Shown piece by piece: positions 1 through 12,005 of a DNA stretch of 64,000 bases. The translations under genes and the position numbers were made by a program. The notes under the pieces were generated by a model. That model made no database searches and was not told the origin of the DNA. It was given only the letters and a program-made list of their open reading frames with translations. The stretch is taken from NCBI GenBank assembly GCA_018417955.1, contig JACTVC010000003.1:1550001-1614000 (forward strand), given 5' to 3'. The stretch comes from Laccaria trichodermophora. Its lineage: Eukaryota > Basidiomycota > Agaricomycetes > Agaricales > Hydnangiaceae. Each line of letters opens with the position of its first letter. The stretch's first letter is position 1.

Positions 1-2224
1 TCAGCCTCATCGAGTTGGTCCAAATGACTGGTTCCAGCGCGGAGTTTGTTGGCAGCAAATCGGACAATGTCATTTTTGACGGATTCACTTCCTTCATCAT
101 AGCGCGTTGCCCATCTGGAAAGTAAAACTAAGGAATTATTTGTTGACAACTGACTCAAGAGACGCACAGTGGACGACCAAAGTGGGATAAGTGTTCATCA
201 AGCGTGACTTTTTGGAGATTGAACTGGTTTTTGATGGCAAAGTGATCAAAACCGACCTCAGCGAAAGGGTGGCTGGCGAAGAGGTCTTTACTTCGGATGC
301 GATTGGAAAGGTCTTTGCTAGATGAGGGGAATAGCGCGTCTACATTTCCAGTTGTCGTGAGGAACAGCGTAAAGAGAGGTTCCTCGTTCAATGCGCGCAA
401 GGCACGGCGAAGTTCACTGAAACAAGACCACCCGTCACTGTGAGACATTGTCATGGTGAGGGCCCGTGCTTCATCAAAGGCAAGGATTACCAAAGGCTCC
501 GTACGCCTGGTAGCAGCAGTGATGGATTTTGGAGATCGAGAATTTAAAGTTTCACTCAATATTTGAAAGGCCTCGCAAATCCCTGCAGATGCTAACTGAT
601 CATCAACATCCTTTTCTATGACAAGAGCCTTAGCGATTTCCTCTCCAAGCTGCAAGCTGGTTATGGTCTGGTGCAGACTGACAGCATACTCAACGCACCT
701 GGATCGCACGTGCAACTACACCATCGTAGAAAGAGCGACGGTTTTCTCCATGCGATTCGAAATTCATGCCCTCAGACATATGATGACTGAATGAGTCCAC
801 GATCTGGTCGTACTTCATGTCCCCGGTCTGAAGGGTGTTAATGACTTTGACGGTCTCATTGATGACTGCTATGAGAAAAGCTACAGCACGGGTGCGGGCA
901 TCCATTTGGTCGGCCGCCCAACATATGTACCTCCGCGCTTGCTTGTCTGGGGGGGGATAGCCTGGAATATTGTCAGCCACTGCCAGCTTCTGGTGTGAAG
1001 AAAAAAAAGAAAGGCACGGACCAGTTTCGTGGGGGTCGCGCAGATTTACGGGTATCACCAGATGCTTCTTGCCCAGTTCATCTATCATGCGAGACTTGCC
1101 TGTGCCCGAGGACTGCACGATTGCAAGATAACGTGCATACCGATTCGTTTGTAACATGGCCTTTGTTATTTGGGCCCACAATGCCGCCGGGGCTTGACCA
1201 CGATATGCAGTGATCCATGCGTTTTCAGTCGCTAAGAAAATTATGAGCAAGCCCCCTCACATCGTTGTATATTAATGACTAACCTTTCCTCTGCGCTATC
1301 GCTGTATCCGCAATGATCAATATGTCAGATTTCAGAATTAACAATGGCTCGTACGTTCATCTTTAGAGAGGTTCGGCTTCGTCAAAAGCGCTGCCAGGAT
1401 CAAGTTGAGGGAAACAGTGAGGCCTGCAAGTGACACCCGGCACTTACCCGAATCCCGAATCTTCTGGTAATTCTGTGTTCTCCAAGCTTCTCTCATTGCA
1501 AGCACCAATTTCCTATTGTCGCACATGAGTTTAAATGCCTTTTTGTTATCGGCGAATGCCTGCTGGAGTTTGCCGTCGGATTCAGAAACCACAAAAGTTA
1601 GTAGGACAGCGCATTCAAGTTCGGATAACTCTGGTCCTTTGAACATTCCCGAGGTAACCTTGATGACTGCCTCGTCTTTAATTCTGTGTTGGGCAGGAGT
1701 AAAATTCTCGGAAGTTGAGGGGGTGAGGGATTCCTCTTCCGCTGGCTTGGGCTGTTCATCGAGCTTTGGCACTGATAATGATGCAAGTTTGTTAAATGCG
1801 ATCAGATTAGAAAAATATACATACGGAGCACAAGCAAATCAATCCAGTCATCCTTGTCAAGACCATTCAACACACCAACCTTCCACCCTTCCAACTCGAC
1901 ATCGTTGAAATTCTTTACAATGGCTTCGGCGTGCGAAGTCGTCAGATTCGTGGTGACACTGTCTTTCATGTTTGTAGATGCCAATTCCATCGCGAGGTGC
2001 AACATAACGTCTGAGATTAGGTCCGGCCACCGGGAGTGGTCATCTGCGGCTTCTTTGGCCCAAATTCGCCAGATCCTCCTGTTTTTCATCCTATCCATAC
2101 TGGAGCTTAATTTCGCCAGTTGTTCATCGGGTAGAAGGGTTTTGTTGCGCTTGTTGGCAGAAGAGGAGGTGAGAGGAATGTCAGCAGAGCGCTTTAAACT
2201 AGAGGAAGGCAGGTCCACGTCCAT
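1..2224 (-). CDS. P-loop ATPase-like protein, multi-exon, 3' end outside window
   Basis: Spliced gene on the minus strand. The Walker A motif SSGTGKS lies at about 1098-1080 and a Walker B-like stretch (PLVILAFDEA) at about 490-465, in separate exons. An intron 1824-1772 (53 nt, GTATGT...CAG) joins the first two exons in frame. Another at 167-115 (53 nt, GTGCGT...CAG) joins ...FGRPL to WATRYDEG..., after which the frame stays open to position 1, so the C-terminus is missing. FGRPLW followed by a basic R-Y motif is typical of a large paralogous Agaricomycete family of predicted NTPases; the function is unknown to me. Splice junctions near 1440-1250 and 720-685 are less certain. The exons at 2224-1338 could be a separate small gene, because one splice choice gives a stop at about 1338. 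Ordinary-looking coding sequence, no stop inside the ATPase exons. Confidence 0.65.
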
Positions 2225-2559
2225 TTGGTTCTAAGGTAAGGAGGCTCTGATATATTTTTAGATTTTACCCCTCATGGTTGAGGAGTGAGCTTGAGACCCC
2301 CCTTTCTGCCAGGCTCTCATCTCGACATCTCACTCCTCAACCAGGTAAGATCCCTCAATTTTTATCTAGACTCTCATCTTGATATCTTACTCCGTTATTC
2401 AGCCTTAGCATACACGTTTTTTCATCACACCAATACTATGTATTCACCGTTCCTCAATTTATCTTATGAGTCAGGAGCATGCAAACCTCTTTGCGACAGC
2501 AATCCCAGAGAATGGATCATCCAACACTTTGGGATCAAATGCAATTGGGCTACTAGGTG

Positions 2560-3650
2560 ATGTGCCAGGCCTGGCCCAAAGCCGTAAGCCAGCCAGAGCC
2601 AGCCATCCCAAAGCCAGGCCTTTTTAAGCCATCATCAAGGCCCAGGAAAGCCCAAGGCTCAAGCTCACAATGCATAAAGCCTTGAGCCATGGCTTCAAAG
2701 ATTGGTGGGACCCTGCTTTGGAGACATATGGTTGGTATGATTAAGTAGTTGAAAATTGAATAGAGTAGCCCAAAAATGTGGTAACTCGCTGTTGTCCAAA
2801 TTTTTCCCATCATGCATCATACTCTGGTACATCCTCAACTGCATTTTGCAAAAAAAAAAAAAAGCAGTACTTGCAGAGAAACATCAGTCTCAAGTGCTGA
2901 TTATCAAACCACATTCTGTATACCAAGTTTCCACAAGATAGATCATTCTCTACTCATGTCACATTGATAAATTAGGGACTGCACAAAAATGTGCAGTGGT
3001 AACATACAATAAGATATAGGTGTTGGGTATTGTTCTGATAAAGACACCTCCCATGCTGACATGCCAGCTGATGTTTTCAAGCACACATAGTGTTTGAAAG
3101 TCCGGTTTTTTGGCTTTTTGACCCTTTTTTTGAGCTAGAACGTTGCTGTAAAAATTCCCTATCACAAGTGGGGTGTGGCAACACAAAATTTCAGGGTCGG
3201 TCCAGTCTTTTTCCTGTCTTAGGACCGGAAAAATTTCCCTTTTGGGTGCCCTAATTGTCAGGGGAATTTTAATTACAACATAGTAGTGGCAAAACTGACC
3301 GAAAAGTCAAAAAACCGGACTTTGAAACACTAAGCACACAATCTGCCTTTTGGACAGTCTCAAAAGCATAGCAGTGCAGGCAAAATTTATCAAGATGACA
3401 TCAACTGGTTGCATGAGTTTTGCAGGGGGAAGTGCGAGGCAGTGAGGTATGACATGTAAGGTGAACTGTACAGTCCATGGTCAGGAGCTTGGAAGAAAGC
3501 AATTGAAAAGACATACTGAAAACCTCAAAGAATTTGCAATAAGTTCTCAACAAGCTGATTGTTTGTGCATATTTTACAACTTTAGCTCTTGAGCCATGGC
3601 TTGAGCCTGGGCCAGGCCTGAGCCAGCCTGAAGCCTTGAAAGGGGGAGCA
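2560..3650. mobile_element. Possible element with inverted GCC/GGC-rich terminal repeats
   Basis: The segment 2560-2700 is packed with AGCC/GGCC words (CAGGCCTGGCCC, AAGCC, GAGCCATGGC), and 3588-3645 carries the inverted counterpart (GAGCCATGGCTTGAGCC, GGGCCAGGCCTGAGCC). The two ends are therefore roughly inverted copies built from a short palindromic word. Between them I see no gene: the interior is AT-rich and holds a hAT-type MITE at 3088-3332. I cannot fix the outer boundaries or find a target duplication, so this is a weak element call. Confidence 0.35.
3088..3332. mobile_element. hAT-type MITE with 8-bp target duplication
   Basis: A 245-bp element bounded by inverted repeats. The left end starts TAGTGTTTGAAAGTCCGG and the right end finishes CCGGACTTTGAAACACTA, one mismatch over the first 18 bases; the similarity runs on through the following T-rich stretch. 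The identical 8-mer AGCACACA lies directly outside both ends (3080-3087 and 3333-3340). An 8-bp duplication and a TAGTG start fit the hAT superfamily. There is no ORF of note, so it is non-autonomous. Confidence 0.8.
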
Positions 3651-4380
3651 ATGGAGGAGTGAAGGGAGGAGGGAGTGGAGGAGTGATGGAGGAGCAATGG
3701 AGGGAGGGGGAATGATGGAAAGAGGGGGAGAGCTCACTCACCTGGGCTCGTCGTCGCCTGTTTCTGTTCATGGGGGCTGGCTGTTGTCTGTGGGTGGTGC
3801 AAAACATCTGGGGGGCATCCGCCGTTTGTCGACGGTGGGCACTTGTGAAGGGTGGTGGGTGCTGGTCGCCATTTGTCATTCGTGGGTGCTGGGTGCTTGT
3901 CTGTGGGTGCTGGCTGTTCGTTTGTGGGCGGTGGTGTTGTTTACTGTGGTTCGGGTGGTGGTGGTGGGCGCTCATACGATGGTGGCGTCACCCGTTGTCT
4001 GGGCGGTTGTCGGTTGTCGAGGGTGGGCGGTTGTCAGGGGTTGTTGTTGTCCAGGGATGGGGCGTCGTTGTCCATGGGCGCTCGATGTTGGTGTTTGTGA
4101 GCAGTCGTGGTTGTGTGTGGGGGTGTCATGTTCATCCGTGGCATTGTTGTTGTTGCTGTCCCTTGTCGTCCTGGCGTGTGGGCGTTCGTTGGCCTGAAAG
4201 TTGCTGTTGACATGGCACGCACAGTTTACGTGCGTGCCACATCAGTGGTTTCGTGGTGGCGCCATTTGTTGGGCACCACCATCATTGTTGTTGTTGTTGT
4301 TGTTGTTGTGGCTGTTGTTTGTTGTGTGGTGGTGGTGGTGGTGGGTGGTGAGGAAAGAGAGAGGTGATGTGACGTGTCAC
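3640..4380 (+). repeat. G-rich core module, copy 1
   Basis: Strand-asymmetric low-complexity block in three parts: a purine-rich GGAGGAGTGAAGG-like tract (3640-3735); a long G/T-rich stretch of degenerate GTGGGTGCTGG words (3740-4200); and GTT and GGT triplet runs ending in GAGGAAAGAGAGAGG (4270-4365). Long but meaningless ORFs arise here because C-poor or A-poor strands lack stops. The part 3700-3845 recurs inverted at about 4640-4790. The same order of blocks recurs at 29310-30115 and 60985-61960. Confidence 0.6.
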
Positions 4381-4385
4381 ATATG

Positions 4386-4470
4386 ATCAACAAATATGTG
4401 CATGGGATGCATCACATCACATGATGTATCCAAGCACATGCTTATAGGTCATGTGACTCATCACATGCAT
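4386..4470. repeat. CACATG/CATGTG palindromic repeat cluster
   Basis: Short stretch dense in ATCACATG, GCATG and CATGTGAC words, many of them self-complementary. It directly follows the G-rich core copy 1 and resembles the terminal arrays of the other core-bearing elements, with yet another palindromic word. No partner array is seen upstream of that core. Confidence 0.4.
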
Positions 4471-4531
4471 CAATCCTGGGACTAGTCCTGTCTGAAAATC
4501 CTCAGGACTGTCTTCAGTCCTCAGGAATGGA

Positions 4532-5262
4532 CCCCCACAGGACTGTAAAAATTGGCTGGTACATCAGCCAATACTCAGTCCTGGGACTGTGCAAGAATCC
4601 TCAGGAATCCTGCAGGAATCTGTGGGGGACAATAAAGCCCTCCCTTCATGGGCGCCCACTGTCAACAAACGGTGGACACCCCCCAGACGTTTTGCGCCAC
4701 CCACGGACAACGGCCAGCTCCCATGAACGGAAACGGGCAGCGACAAGCCCAGGTGAGTGAGCTCTCCCCCTCCCTCCATTGCTCCTCCATCACTCCTCCA
4801 CTCCCTCCTCCCTTCACTCCTCCATTGCTCCCCCTTCCATCCTCCCCCCTCTATCATTCCCCTCCCTCTCCCTCTCCACACTCCCTTCCCCCTCTCCACA
4901 CTCCCTCTCCCTCTCCACACTCCCTTCTCCCTCCATTACTCCCCTCCCTTCCCTTCTCACTCCCCACCACCATCCCTTCATCACTTTTCATTGCTCCTTC
5001 CCCCTCCCTTTAAAATTAAATTGTAGTAAATATACTTAATTAATTACATTCAATACATCTTATTTTTCACTGGTGAAATTTACCTATCATGAGGGATTCT
5101 TAGCATTAACTTATGGTTCAAATGACATGTAGTCCTCAGGATTCCTGGGGACTTGACAGAATTTTTCTCCTCCAACTCAAAATCACCAAACTTATAGTGT
5201 AGTCCTGAGGAATCCTCAGGAATCCCCAGGAATCCTGTGAGTCCTGCAGGACTCTGTGGGGG
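4532..5262 (-). mobile_element. Core-bearing element with TCCTSAGGA terminal arrays
   Basis: The ends are inverted: CCCCCACAGGACTG at 4532 and AGGACTCTGTGGGGG finishing at 5262. Both terminal ~100-140 bp are arrays of palindromic words such as TCCTCAGGA, TCCTGCAGGA and AGTCCTGGGACT. Read on the minus strand the order is array, AT-rich stretch (5120-5010), purine block (5010-4780), G/T-rich block (4780-4640), array. This is a short version of the plan seen at 28973-30645. The left array could itself be a 97-bp MITE (4532-4628), because TGTGGGGG also ends at 4628 and an internal hairpin ATTGGCTG/CAGCCAAT is present. No clear target duplication. Confidence 0.5.
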
Positions 5263-5276
5263 ACTGATAAGTACTG

Positions 5277-5525
5277 CAAAAGGCAAGCAATCGCCCCCCA
5301 TTGACCAGCTAGTTGCACTCCAAGTAGAGACTTAGGAGGTGGACAGTTGTAATCAATTAAAAGGAGATTTCTTTGTGGTCAGATAAGTACAGTGTGAACA
5401 AAGCCAGCGTGCTTGGGAGTCAACTTACTTGGAGACTTGGAATAAGAGGTTTTAAGGACACAGTATCATTTTAGATGAGACAGCGTACTTGTACACTTGG
5501 TTTTGGAGCGTAGTGACATAATAAA
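5277..5525 (+). repeat. 249-bp dispersed repeat, copy 1
   Basis: Starts CAAAAGGCAAGCAATCG and ends GTGACATAATAAA. A copy in the same orientation and of the same length lies at 27566-27814, differing at only a handful of positions by eye. No TG...CA ends, no inverted ends and no ORF, so the parent element is not identified. Confidence 0.75.
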
Positions 5526-5817
5526 CATCTGGAACGGCGTTTTCGCTGTGTAATTACACCGTGATTACGTAGTCCATGGTAAATCATCAATTTTATGTAG
5601 GGCTACATAGGCTGGGTAGGCCAGCGTAGTCATGTAGATGCATAACGTCTGATAGACCTGTAGAAATCTTTGCCTTGGCAGGCAATTTGATTTTGACGTG
5701 CCTTGTTCTCGTGTGAGCCTCATAGTTGCTGACCAAAATCATTTGACAAAGACAACTTGAAGACGATTCGGACTGATGATATTGAAAGGATCTAAGGATC
5801 TAAGTACAAGACGTCGT
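5526..5817. other. No gene; GTAG-rich stretch
   Basis: Non-coding stretch between the dispersed repeat and the 3' end of the Plavaka gene. It contains several GTAG/CTAC words (for example TAGGGCTACATAGG). A similar GTAG/CTAC-rich stretch lies at 11420-11530, beyond the other gene of the pair. These may be sub-terminal regions of one Plavaka element, but I could not define terminal repeats. Confidence 0.3.
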
Positions 5818-8800
5818 CTACATTACAGCTGACTTCATGTCCAATTTCAACAAACAAAACATATGAACGTCACTGTAAGGGCTTGTGAAGAAAATCCGAC
5901 AACGATCGGCGACATTCTGTGAGGTCCAGCCTGAGTTTACCTTTCTTCCGAACTTGGGAAGGAGATGTACGCTGCGCACGATTCGGTTGACTTCGATGAT
6001 TTCGCCATGGACATGGTGACTTCGGGTCGACGGCTTAACGACGAACATGCCCGTTTCTGCATCGAGCGTACCAAAGGGCGTGTACCACTCGACATAAGCA
6101 AGTGGGTGGACAGTGGTGATACGATACACCTCAGGAAGCTTGAAAAGAACACGCACACGCGCGATGCGAAGTCCTTTGCCCCAATCAGTAATATGAAGTA
6201 TAAGTTTTGGACAAGAACCACATACCTTTGAGAGCGCTGGCATCTGTCTTGTCATTTTGCTCTCCGGTCCGAATTAAGGCGAAGTCAAGGCAAGGTGGCT
6301 CAGCCGGTGTGCGATCGTGAGCCGGAACAGGTGGCACAGCTTGGACGACGTTCACGAGATTGTTTGGGTTGGCTTGAGGGATATTGGGAAGGCGGACAGT
6401 GATGCGCTTGTAGAGATCGAAGCCGTCAAAAGGCTGCACTGTAATTGGAGAAGAGTGTTTGTTGAGGAAAGCTTGGACTGCCGGAATGAACTGAGTAGCG
6501 TTGTGATCAAGGATGATCTTCCGTGCTGGAATGCCACGAAGAGCAGCAGGTATGGTTGAGGCAATCTGGTAGGTGGCAAGGGGGTTGCGGGATGGGGGTG
6601 TGGGGGCAGCAGCTGGAAGAACGGCAGTCGCTGCTTCATCTGGTGAAGCAGGGAGGAGAGAAGTACTCATCTTTCCTGCTGCTTCATATCCCCCTTGGCT
6701 ATACCACTCGAGGTACCATGTGAAGCGGTCAACGGCTTCCTGTCGGCGCAGCCAGTTTGTCATTTGGATGGTGTAGTCGCGCTTGTTTGAGGCTCGATAG
6801 GCATTTTTGGCGTAATCGATGTGAAGTCTCTTGGGTGACTCTGTGTTGAAACCGTCCGCACTGCCAAATAACTTGATTAGCGCAAGGTAGTGTTCCATAG
6901 CGTGAATCTTGGGGATGTTGAAGTGGCCAGGGTTGCGTGCTTCCAGCTCAACGAAGACATCCTTGTAAGTGTGAAAGTCGTCCAACGCCTGAGATAACGC
7001 AGCGAGAGATTGTGTTGTGTGGGATTGAAGGGAAGAGTAGAATATGAAGTCAACGACTGCACGTGCCGCCTGCGAAACATGGTGGTCGTTGATTGCGCCA
7101 GCCACTACGCCAACAAACACCTTCTCCATCGCCTTGTGTTCTGCGCCTGTCCACTGCGACACGCTTGAAATCCCGTTCTTGAAGTGCCGAAGTCCTTGAT
7201 GTGGGGTCATTGATTTGAAACGGGCATCCAGTTCTTTTTCGGTAAGAAGATTTGTGCACCACTTCACGAGATGGTCCTTAAAGACACCTTTGTGCAGTTG
7301 GTGCAGCAGATCGGGCGTGAATGACTGGAAAATGTCACAGTGGGGCAGACGTGCCCAAAATGGAGGGTAGACAGGACGCAGACCGAGTTCCTGGTAAGCT
7401 TCTTTGAATCTCGCATCCTTGGAATTCGTCTCATTCAATGCAAGGAGTACCGTTGTCTCCTTGGACTCTCGTGGCGGAGCAGGCTCATGTGATCCACGAC
7501 TCTTTGGATTCACCTTGCAAATCGGGCATCGATTTTCCATACAGCATGCGACAAGGCACTGCTCCGGGTAATCTGCCACATAAGCAGCAACAATTGGCCA
7601 CACCCATCTAACAAAGCCATCGGGGCAAGTCATGTCCACCCCATCCGTGCCTGCACTGACAAGCGATTCCGTTAGGATGCTCATGCAGTGGTGAAACGTG
7701 CGGTAGCGCATTGCTTGACGGGCCTTCTCCGTGAAGCAGTCGAACTTTCCCACTGGAAGATACCCGATGAGGACCGTTGCACGCGGACTTCCTTGATGAC
7801 GGATGTCCTTGGAGATGTTGCCAATGGTCAGGTAGACTGGCCATGCACTCTTGTCTCCACGGAACTGAGATAAACGTGTTTTGTCAGATGACACGATAAC
7901 GGGGACGGCGGTTGCACCCTGGGGGAGCAGCCCCTGAAACAAGGTTAGTTCATAACATATTTTGCCTCTCAGGTGTTCTGAATAACGTACCTGTATCTTC
8001 CACCACCAGTCTGCTGTCCACATCTCATTCACGACTCGCTGCTTTCCATCCTTGTCCTCGAAAAGCTTCTCTGGTGCGAACTTTGTTACATTTTTGAACA
8101 TTGGGTTTCCAAGAAGCTCGCGTATACACTCCACGGGATCTCGATACCACATCTCCAATTCTTCGGTAAGTGGTTTTCCATCCTCATCGTTGATGTCTCC
8201 CGTTAACGTAACACGTTGAAGCTTCCATTCAGTCCCACCGGGCAACGAATCAATGGTTCGAAGAAGCTCATTCTTATTTTCAAACGAAGGATTGACACCT
8301 TGTTGTATCTTCGCGAAGGGGTCAGTTGAAGCTTCATAAATTCCTTGGGAGTTAACTCATGATCGGAAGCTTCAAGAATTCCTCAACCTGATTGTGCCCA
8401 ACATTTTTAATCAACCACTTGGCCAACTGCCACTCCTCCTCAGATTTAAATGGACCAAGGACTTCGGCACCCCGTAGGACTTGATCATCACGAATGAGCT
8501 CGAATGTGGTGGGTGCCTTCCCAAATGTGGCACCGGCCTCCATCGCTTCGGGATAAGGGGCCTTCCAAAACTCATGAGGTACAAGGTCCTCTTCGTCGTC
8601 AACTTCTTCCACTGTGACTGATTGACTCGGAGGCCAGATAGGCTCAGGATCTTCAGCAGCTCTGTCAGAGTCGTCAATAGATGTAGGATCTTGATTCATG
8701 GCATCGGCGCTTGCAGGCTCCACGTAATCTAGTTCTGAATTCGGTGGATCTACTTCCATCGGTACCTCGTCATTCTGTGGCCCCTCTGTTGGGGTCGGGT

Positions 8801-8933
8801 TTTGTGTGACTAGTTGGCGGAGTTCAGTGTCGCGCAATTTGCGGCATTCTATGCTCTTGGATTGATGCTGACGAAGCCGACCACCGGTTGGGAAAACTCG
8901 AAGGCAGTAACGACATGGGTGCGACGATGGCAT
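5818..8933 (-). CDS. Plavaka-type transposase
   Basis: DDE-type DNA transposase of the Plavaka group (CACTA-like elements of basidiomycetes). The start at 8933 gives an N-terminal C2H2 finger (CRYC...H...C within the first ~30 residues) followed by an acidic linker, the usual Plavaka arrangement. The main exon (to about 6225) carries the conserved core: WTADWWW, an LTIGNISKDIR segment, a CPICK pair, FQSFTPDLLHQLHKGVFKDHLVKW, and the PKIHAMEHY region. A GTATGT...AAG intron near 6225-6175 leads into the C-terminal exon (LAYVEWYTPF..., LLPKFG..., NVADRCRIFF). A further intron lies near 8335-8285. I see no stop or frameshift in the exons, so it may be intact. It is head-to-head with the DUF6532 gene, with 196 bp between the starts. 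GATCA or MITE insertions are absent here, unlike the neighbouring elements. Confidence 0.85.
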
Positions 8934-9129
8934 TGTACAAGAAATCGAGTGTGCTTGACCTGGGCCTTTGTTGCCTTTGTTGATCAAGTGTAGCGTCTTT
9001 CGTACCTCAGTCGGCCGTTTCTCGGCCAACAGGTACTGTATAGTTGACAAATTTATCATGCCATATGGTTGTTAATTTGAAATTCAACAGGCCCGGCTGC
9101 CACCATCACCCACGTAAGTACGCTCCCTG
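8934..9129. promoter_or_regulatory. Shared divergent promoter region
   Basis: Only 196 bp separate the start codons of the Plavaka transposase (-) and the DUF6532 gene (+). Both promoters must lie here or within the first exons. No clear TATA box was recognised. The assignment rests on gene arrangement only. Confidence 0.4.
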
Positions 9130-11160
9130 ATGGACCTCTTCAATGAACAGGATTTCGCCTCTCAAGAACCTGGTCTATATGGCCGCAGCCATCGCGAACC
9201 GATACTGACAGACCGTATCCATATTCACAGTAAGTTTTCCGACAAAATTCTGATGGTTTATTGATGGATTGCATTCCAGACCAGATGATGTCGAAGCAAA
9301 CAGAGTCCCGCTCTCGCAGGAAGAATGCCCGTCAAAACAGGGCTGAGCCTCCTGCGTCTCCTGCTCACATTCCAACAGGTCTTGCTGTTCATCCGCCTGC
9401 ACAACCACTTTACACCACCACCAACGTGACACCGGCTGCTCAACCCGCTCTTTTTTCCGAGGCAGAACTTCTGCGTCAGCTGGGCCCTGAATTTTTATCT
9501 CAGTTCAGTTTCCCACCTGTGGCTGCAAATGGACAACAACTCCAAGTCGCTCCTTTTGGACCATCTGGCATGGGTCTTTTTTCTATCCTTATTTTCATGC
9601 TTAATGATGGCTGCAGATCCTGAGCTATCTCCTGAGGAACAACAGGAGATCGATGATGATCCTGAGGCCAACGAGGCTGAGTTCTCTGACTTCGGCACTG
9701 GAATTAACAGTATCCGAGCTGACAAGGCTTTAAGTGATGCCAATCGAGCTGTCCTCAATGCTAACGTGAGTACATGTCCAACTTCATGACAATTTACTTT
9801 ACTTTGCATAGATCACATCGACCCCCGTTCCATTGCGCACCCAGACCCTTGTCCGGCAAGGAATTATGGGACAGAAGACCCCAACTGCTGCCAGTCCGCG
9901 AGCACATCTGATCCGGCGTACCCACACTGTCCCTCCCACTCCTTCTAACGACAAAGAGAACACTCCTGTGCGTATACTTTCTTGCTACCAGACCTTTTCT
10001 CTGTGTATTAAAGCTTAGGTATTTGGCTACATCCAGCCTCTCGCATATACCACCTCTTCCAAACGGTCTCACGGCGATGATGGTTCGGATGACGATGAGG
10101 ATGAAGCCGCAGCCAGGATCGGCGATGAATCTGTTCACCAAAAAAAGAAAGGAGTCCGCGCTAGTGATCTAGGCCCAGCGCGCAAGCGAATCATCGAATG
10201 GGCTTGGCGCCACTTCCGTTTCCACGTTGCTACATGCCCATATCCAGGTGAGGACCAAATTAACAAGTGGGCCAAAGAGTCGTGGTATGCAGGCCTAGGG
10301 GAACTTGTTGAGGGAATGGGCTATATCGGGAGGTCCGATCCTACAGAAGATGAGTTGACTCTCGTTAGGATCTTCCCTTTCTTTCTGTTGTTACCTTCTA
10401 ATACCTATTTAGCTCCGACAGCGTGTCTACCAGCTCCGCGGCCAAATAAAATTGCGCGCAAGGGAGGTTGTAGCCGCACGCCTCAATCTGAAGAACGCCG
10501 CGAACATTGACAATATCAACAAGAATCGTGAGCTTATTCAGAAGTACAAGGACTCCAACAATTTCATCTTTCGTGTATGCTTTGTCTCTCCTTCCGTTAT
10601 TGAAACTCATTGTACCTTGACTTTCAGAACCTGTTCGATCCCAAAGAACCGGCATCTATCTTTCGAAGTGTCATGATCGAGGATATGCTTCTCAAGATGT
10701 GGTACAACGAACAGTCGAAATCCGAGGCCATCCTTACCCCGATGTATTTTGAGAATGGCATTCCTCTCGAAACACTCGCGCTCATCTGTGCCGGCGTTCG
10801 TTTGTTACCAATATTTGTCTTGAGTTACTGTGCTAATGATTATAATAGCTTCGAAATGCACTCGACGAGTGGCAAACAGGAACTTTCGTGAAGATCCCAT
10901 TTGGTGTCAAGAGCTACGAGCCGGTTTACGACAACCATATCACCAACCTCCACAATTGGCATGCGTACACGGCGACACGTCAAAAAAGCGCTGAAAAGCT
11001 GCAGCGGGAACTGCTTATCAAGGGCCGGTATGTCCACTGTCTGTTCCAATCCTGTCAGAGCTGAGTTACATTTTTTAGTGAAAATGCTGGCATCAACGTC
11101 ACTCTTGACACGCAAAGCGGATACACTTTCAGTGACGCCGACTTCGCCCTATTTGAGTAA
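9130..11160 (+). CDS. DUF6532 domain protein next to Plavaka transposase
   Basis: Multi-exon gene. Exon 1 is 9130-9229, spliced to 9280 (GTAAGT...CCAG), giving ...HIH then NQMMSKQ in frame. Further introns follow at about 9572-9617 and 9763-9811 and beyond, with consistent phases where I checked them. The N-terminal half is low-complexity (Pro/Gln, then acidic). The C-terminal half has the layout of the Agaricomycete DUF6532 family: a W-x-F helix segment (IIEWAWRHFRF), LRGQIKLRAREVVA, FIFRNLFDPKEPASIFRS, and a CIDEW-like WQTGTFVKIPFGVKSYEPVYDNH stretch, ending near ALFE at 11160. The function of DUF6532 is unknown. Its intactness and head-to-head position suggest, but do not prove, that it travels with the Plavaka element. 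Confidence 0.75.
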
Positions 11161-11860
11161 CTGGCTAGACCTTGTCCACCCCATTTCCGTCAATCACCAT
11201 TCCTTCAATACCCTCTCTTTAATCTCCCGCTCTTTTCAATAGTACCTAATCTTCTTTACTGACTCTCCTACATCCATGCGACGTCTATACTACGTCTAAT
11301 AGTTGCTCAATAGTATCCGCAATACATTTTTTGTTTCGGATCTTTTCGGAAATTTTTCGGAACCTCATCAGCAGCCTCAGGCACGTTTACTACCTCCCAT
11401 GATTTATGCCCAATCGCTGTAGAGCTGGTAGAGATCTAGGTGATCGGTAGTCCTGGTAGATCGGGTAGGAGCCCGCTACCCGAACTACACACATCTACCA
11501 TAGAAATTGGAAATTACAGAGATTTACATACGAGGGGGCTATCAACGGATCTATGGATCACTATACACCTACATAGGTCTAGGTAGACGTTGTTCTGTTT
11601 CCAGATGAAAACTCACAGGAGTCATAAAAGTCAATTAAAGTTGTGTTTTGTGTTAATAAAAGAAACTGTGATCAAAGAACTTTGCATTTTAAGAAACTAA
11701 GTTCCCAGAAAGATATACTTTGTTCTATTGAACTATTCTAAACCACACCTTATAATAAAAACCCAATTTTGAACAAAAACTCTTGAGACTAAAACCTAAG
11801 AAGACAAAAGTGGTATTTCTTAATACCAAAGGCCCTCGAACTCTTGCGCCGAGATTGTGA

Positions 11861-11862
<2 letters not shown>
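11161..11862. other. No gene; GTAG-rich then AT-rich DNA
   Basis: No coding signal. 11420-11530 is rich in GGTAG and CTACC words. From about 11590 the composition shifts to AT-rich, probably the start of the 5' LTR region of the Gypsy element whose primer-binding site is at 12006. The LTR start could not be placed because no alignable 3' LTR was found. Confidence 0.35.

Positions 11863-11916
<54 letters not shown>
11863..11916 (+). repeat. (GT)n microsatellite
   Basis: Uninterrupted GT dinucleotide run of about 27 units, inside the presumed 5' LTR of the Gypsy element. Likely to vary in length between strains. Confidence 0.95.
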
Positions 11917-11918
<2 letters not shown>

Positions 11919-12005
11919 GGTGTTTTAGGGTTTTCCCCTGACGCGCTTGATCCTTGTTTGCGTGTTTCGCACTTTCACGTTCATCCCCGTGCAACGCGTA
12001 TCATC

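Noticed and set aside
3697..4367. Overlapping Val/Trp/Gly-rich frames in three phases
   Set aside because: Caused by extreme G/T composition without stops; no splice or start context and all phases look alike.
5277..5525. Reading the 249-bp repeat as a solo LTR
   Set aside because: No TG...CA ends and no short duplication at either copy.
11571..11600. CACTATACACC as a CACTA/Plavaka terminus
   Set aside because: Orientation is wrong for the right end of the Plavaka pair, and no inverted partner was found near 5.3-5.8 kb.
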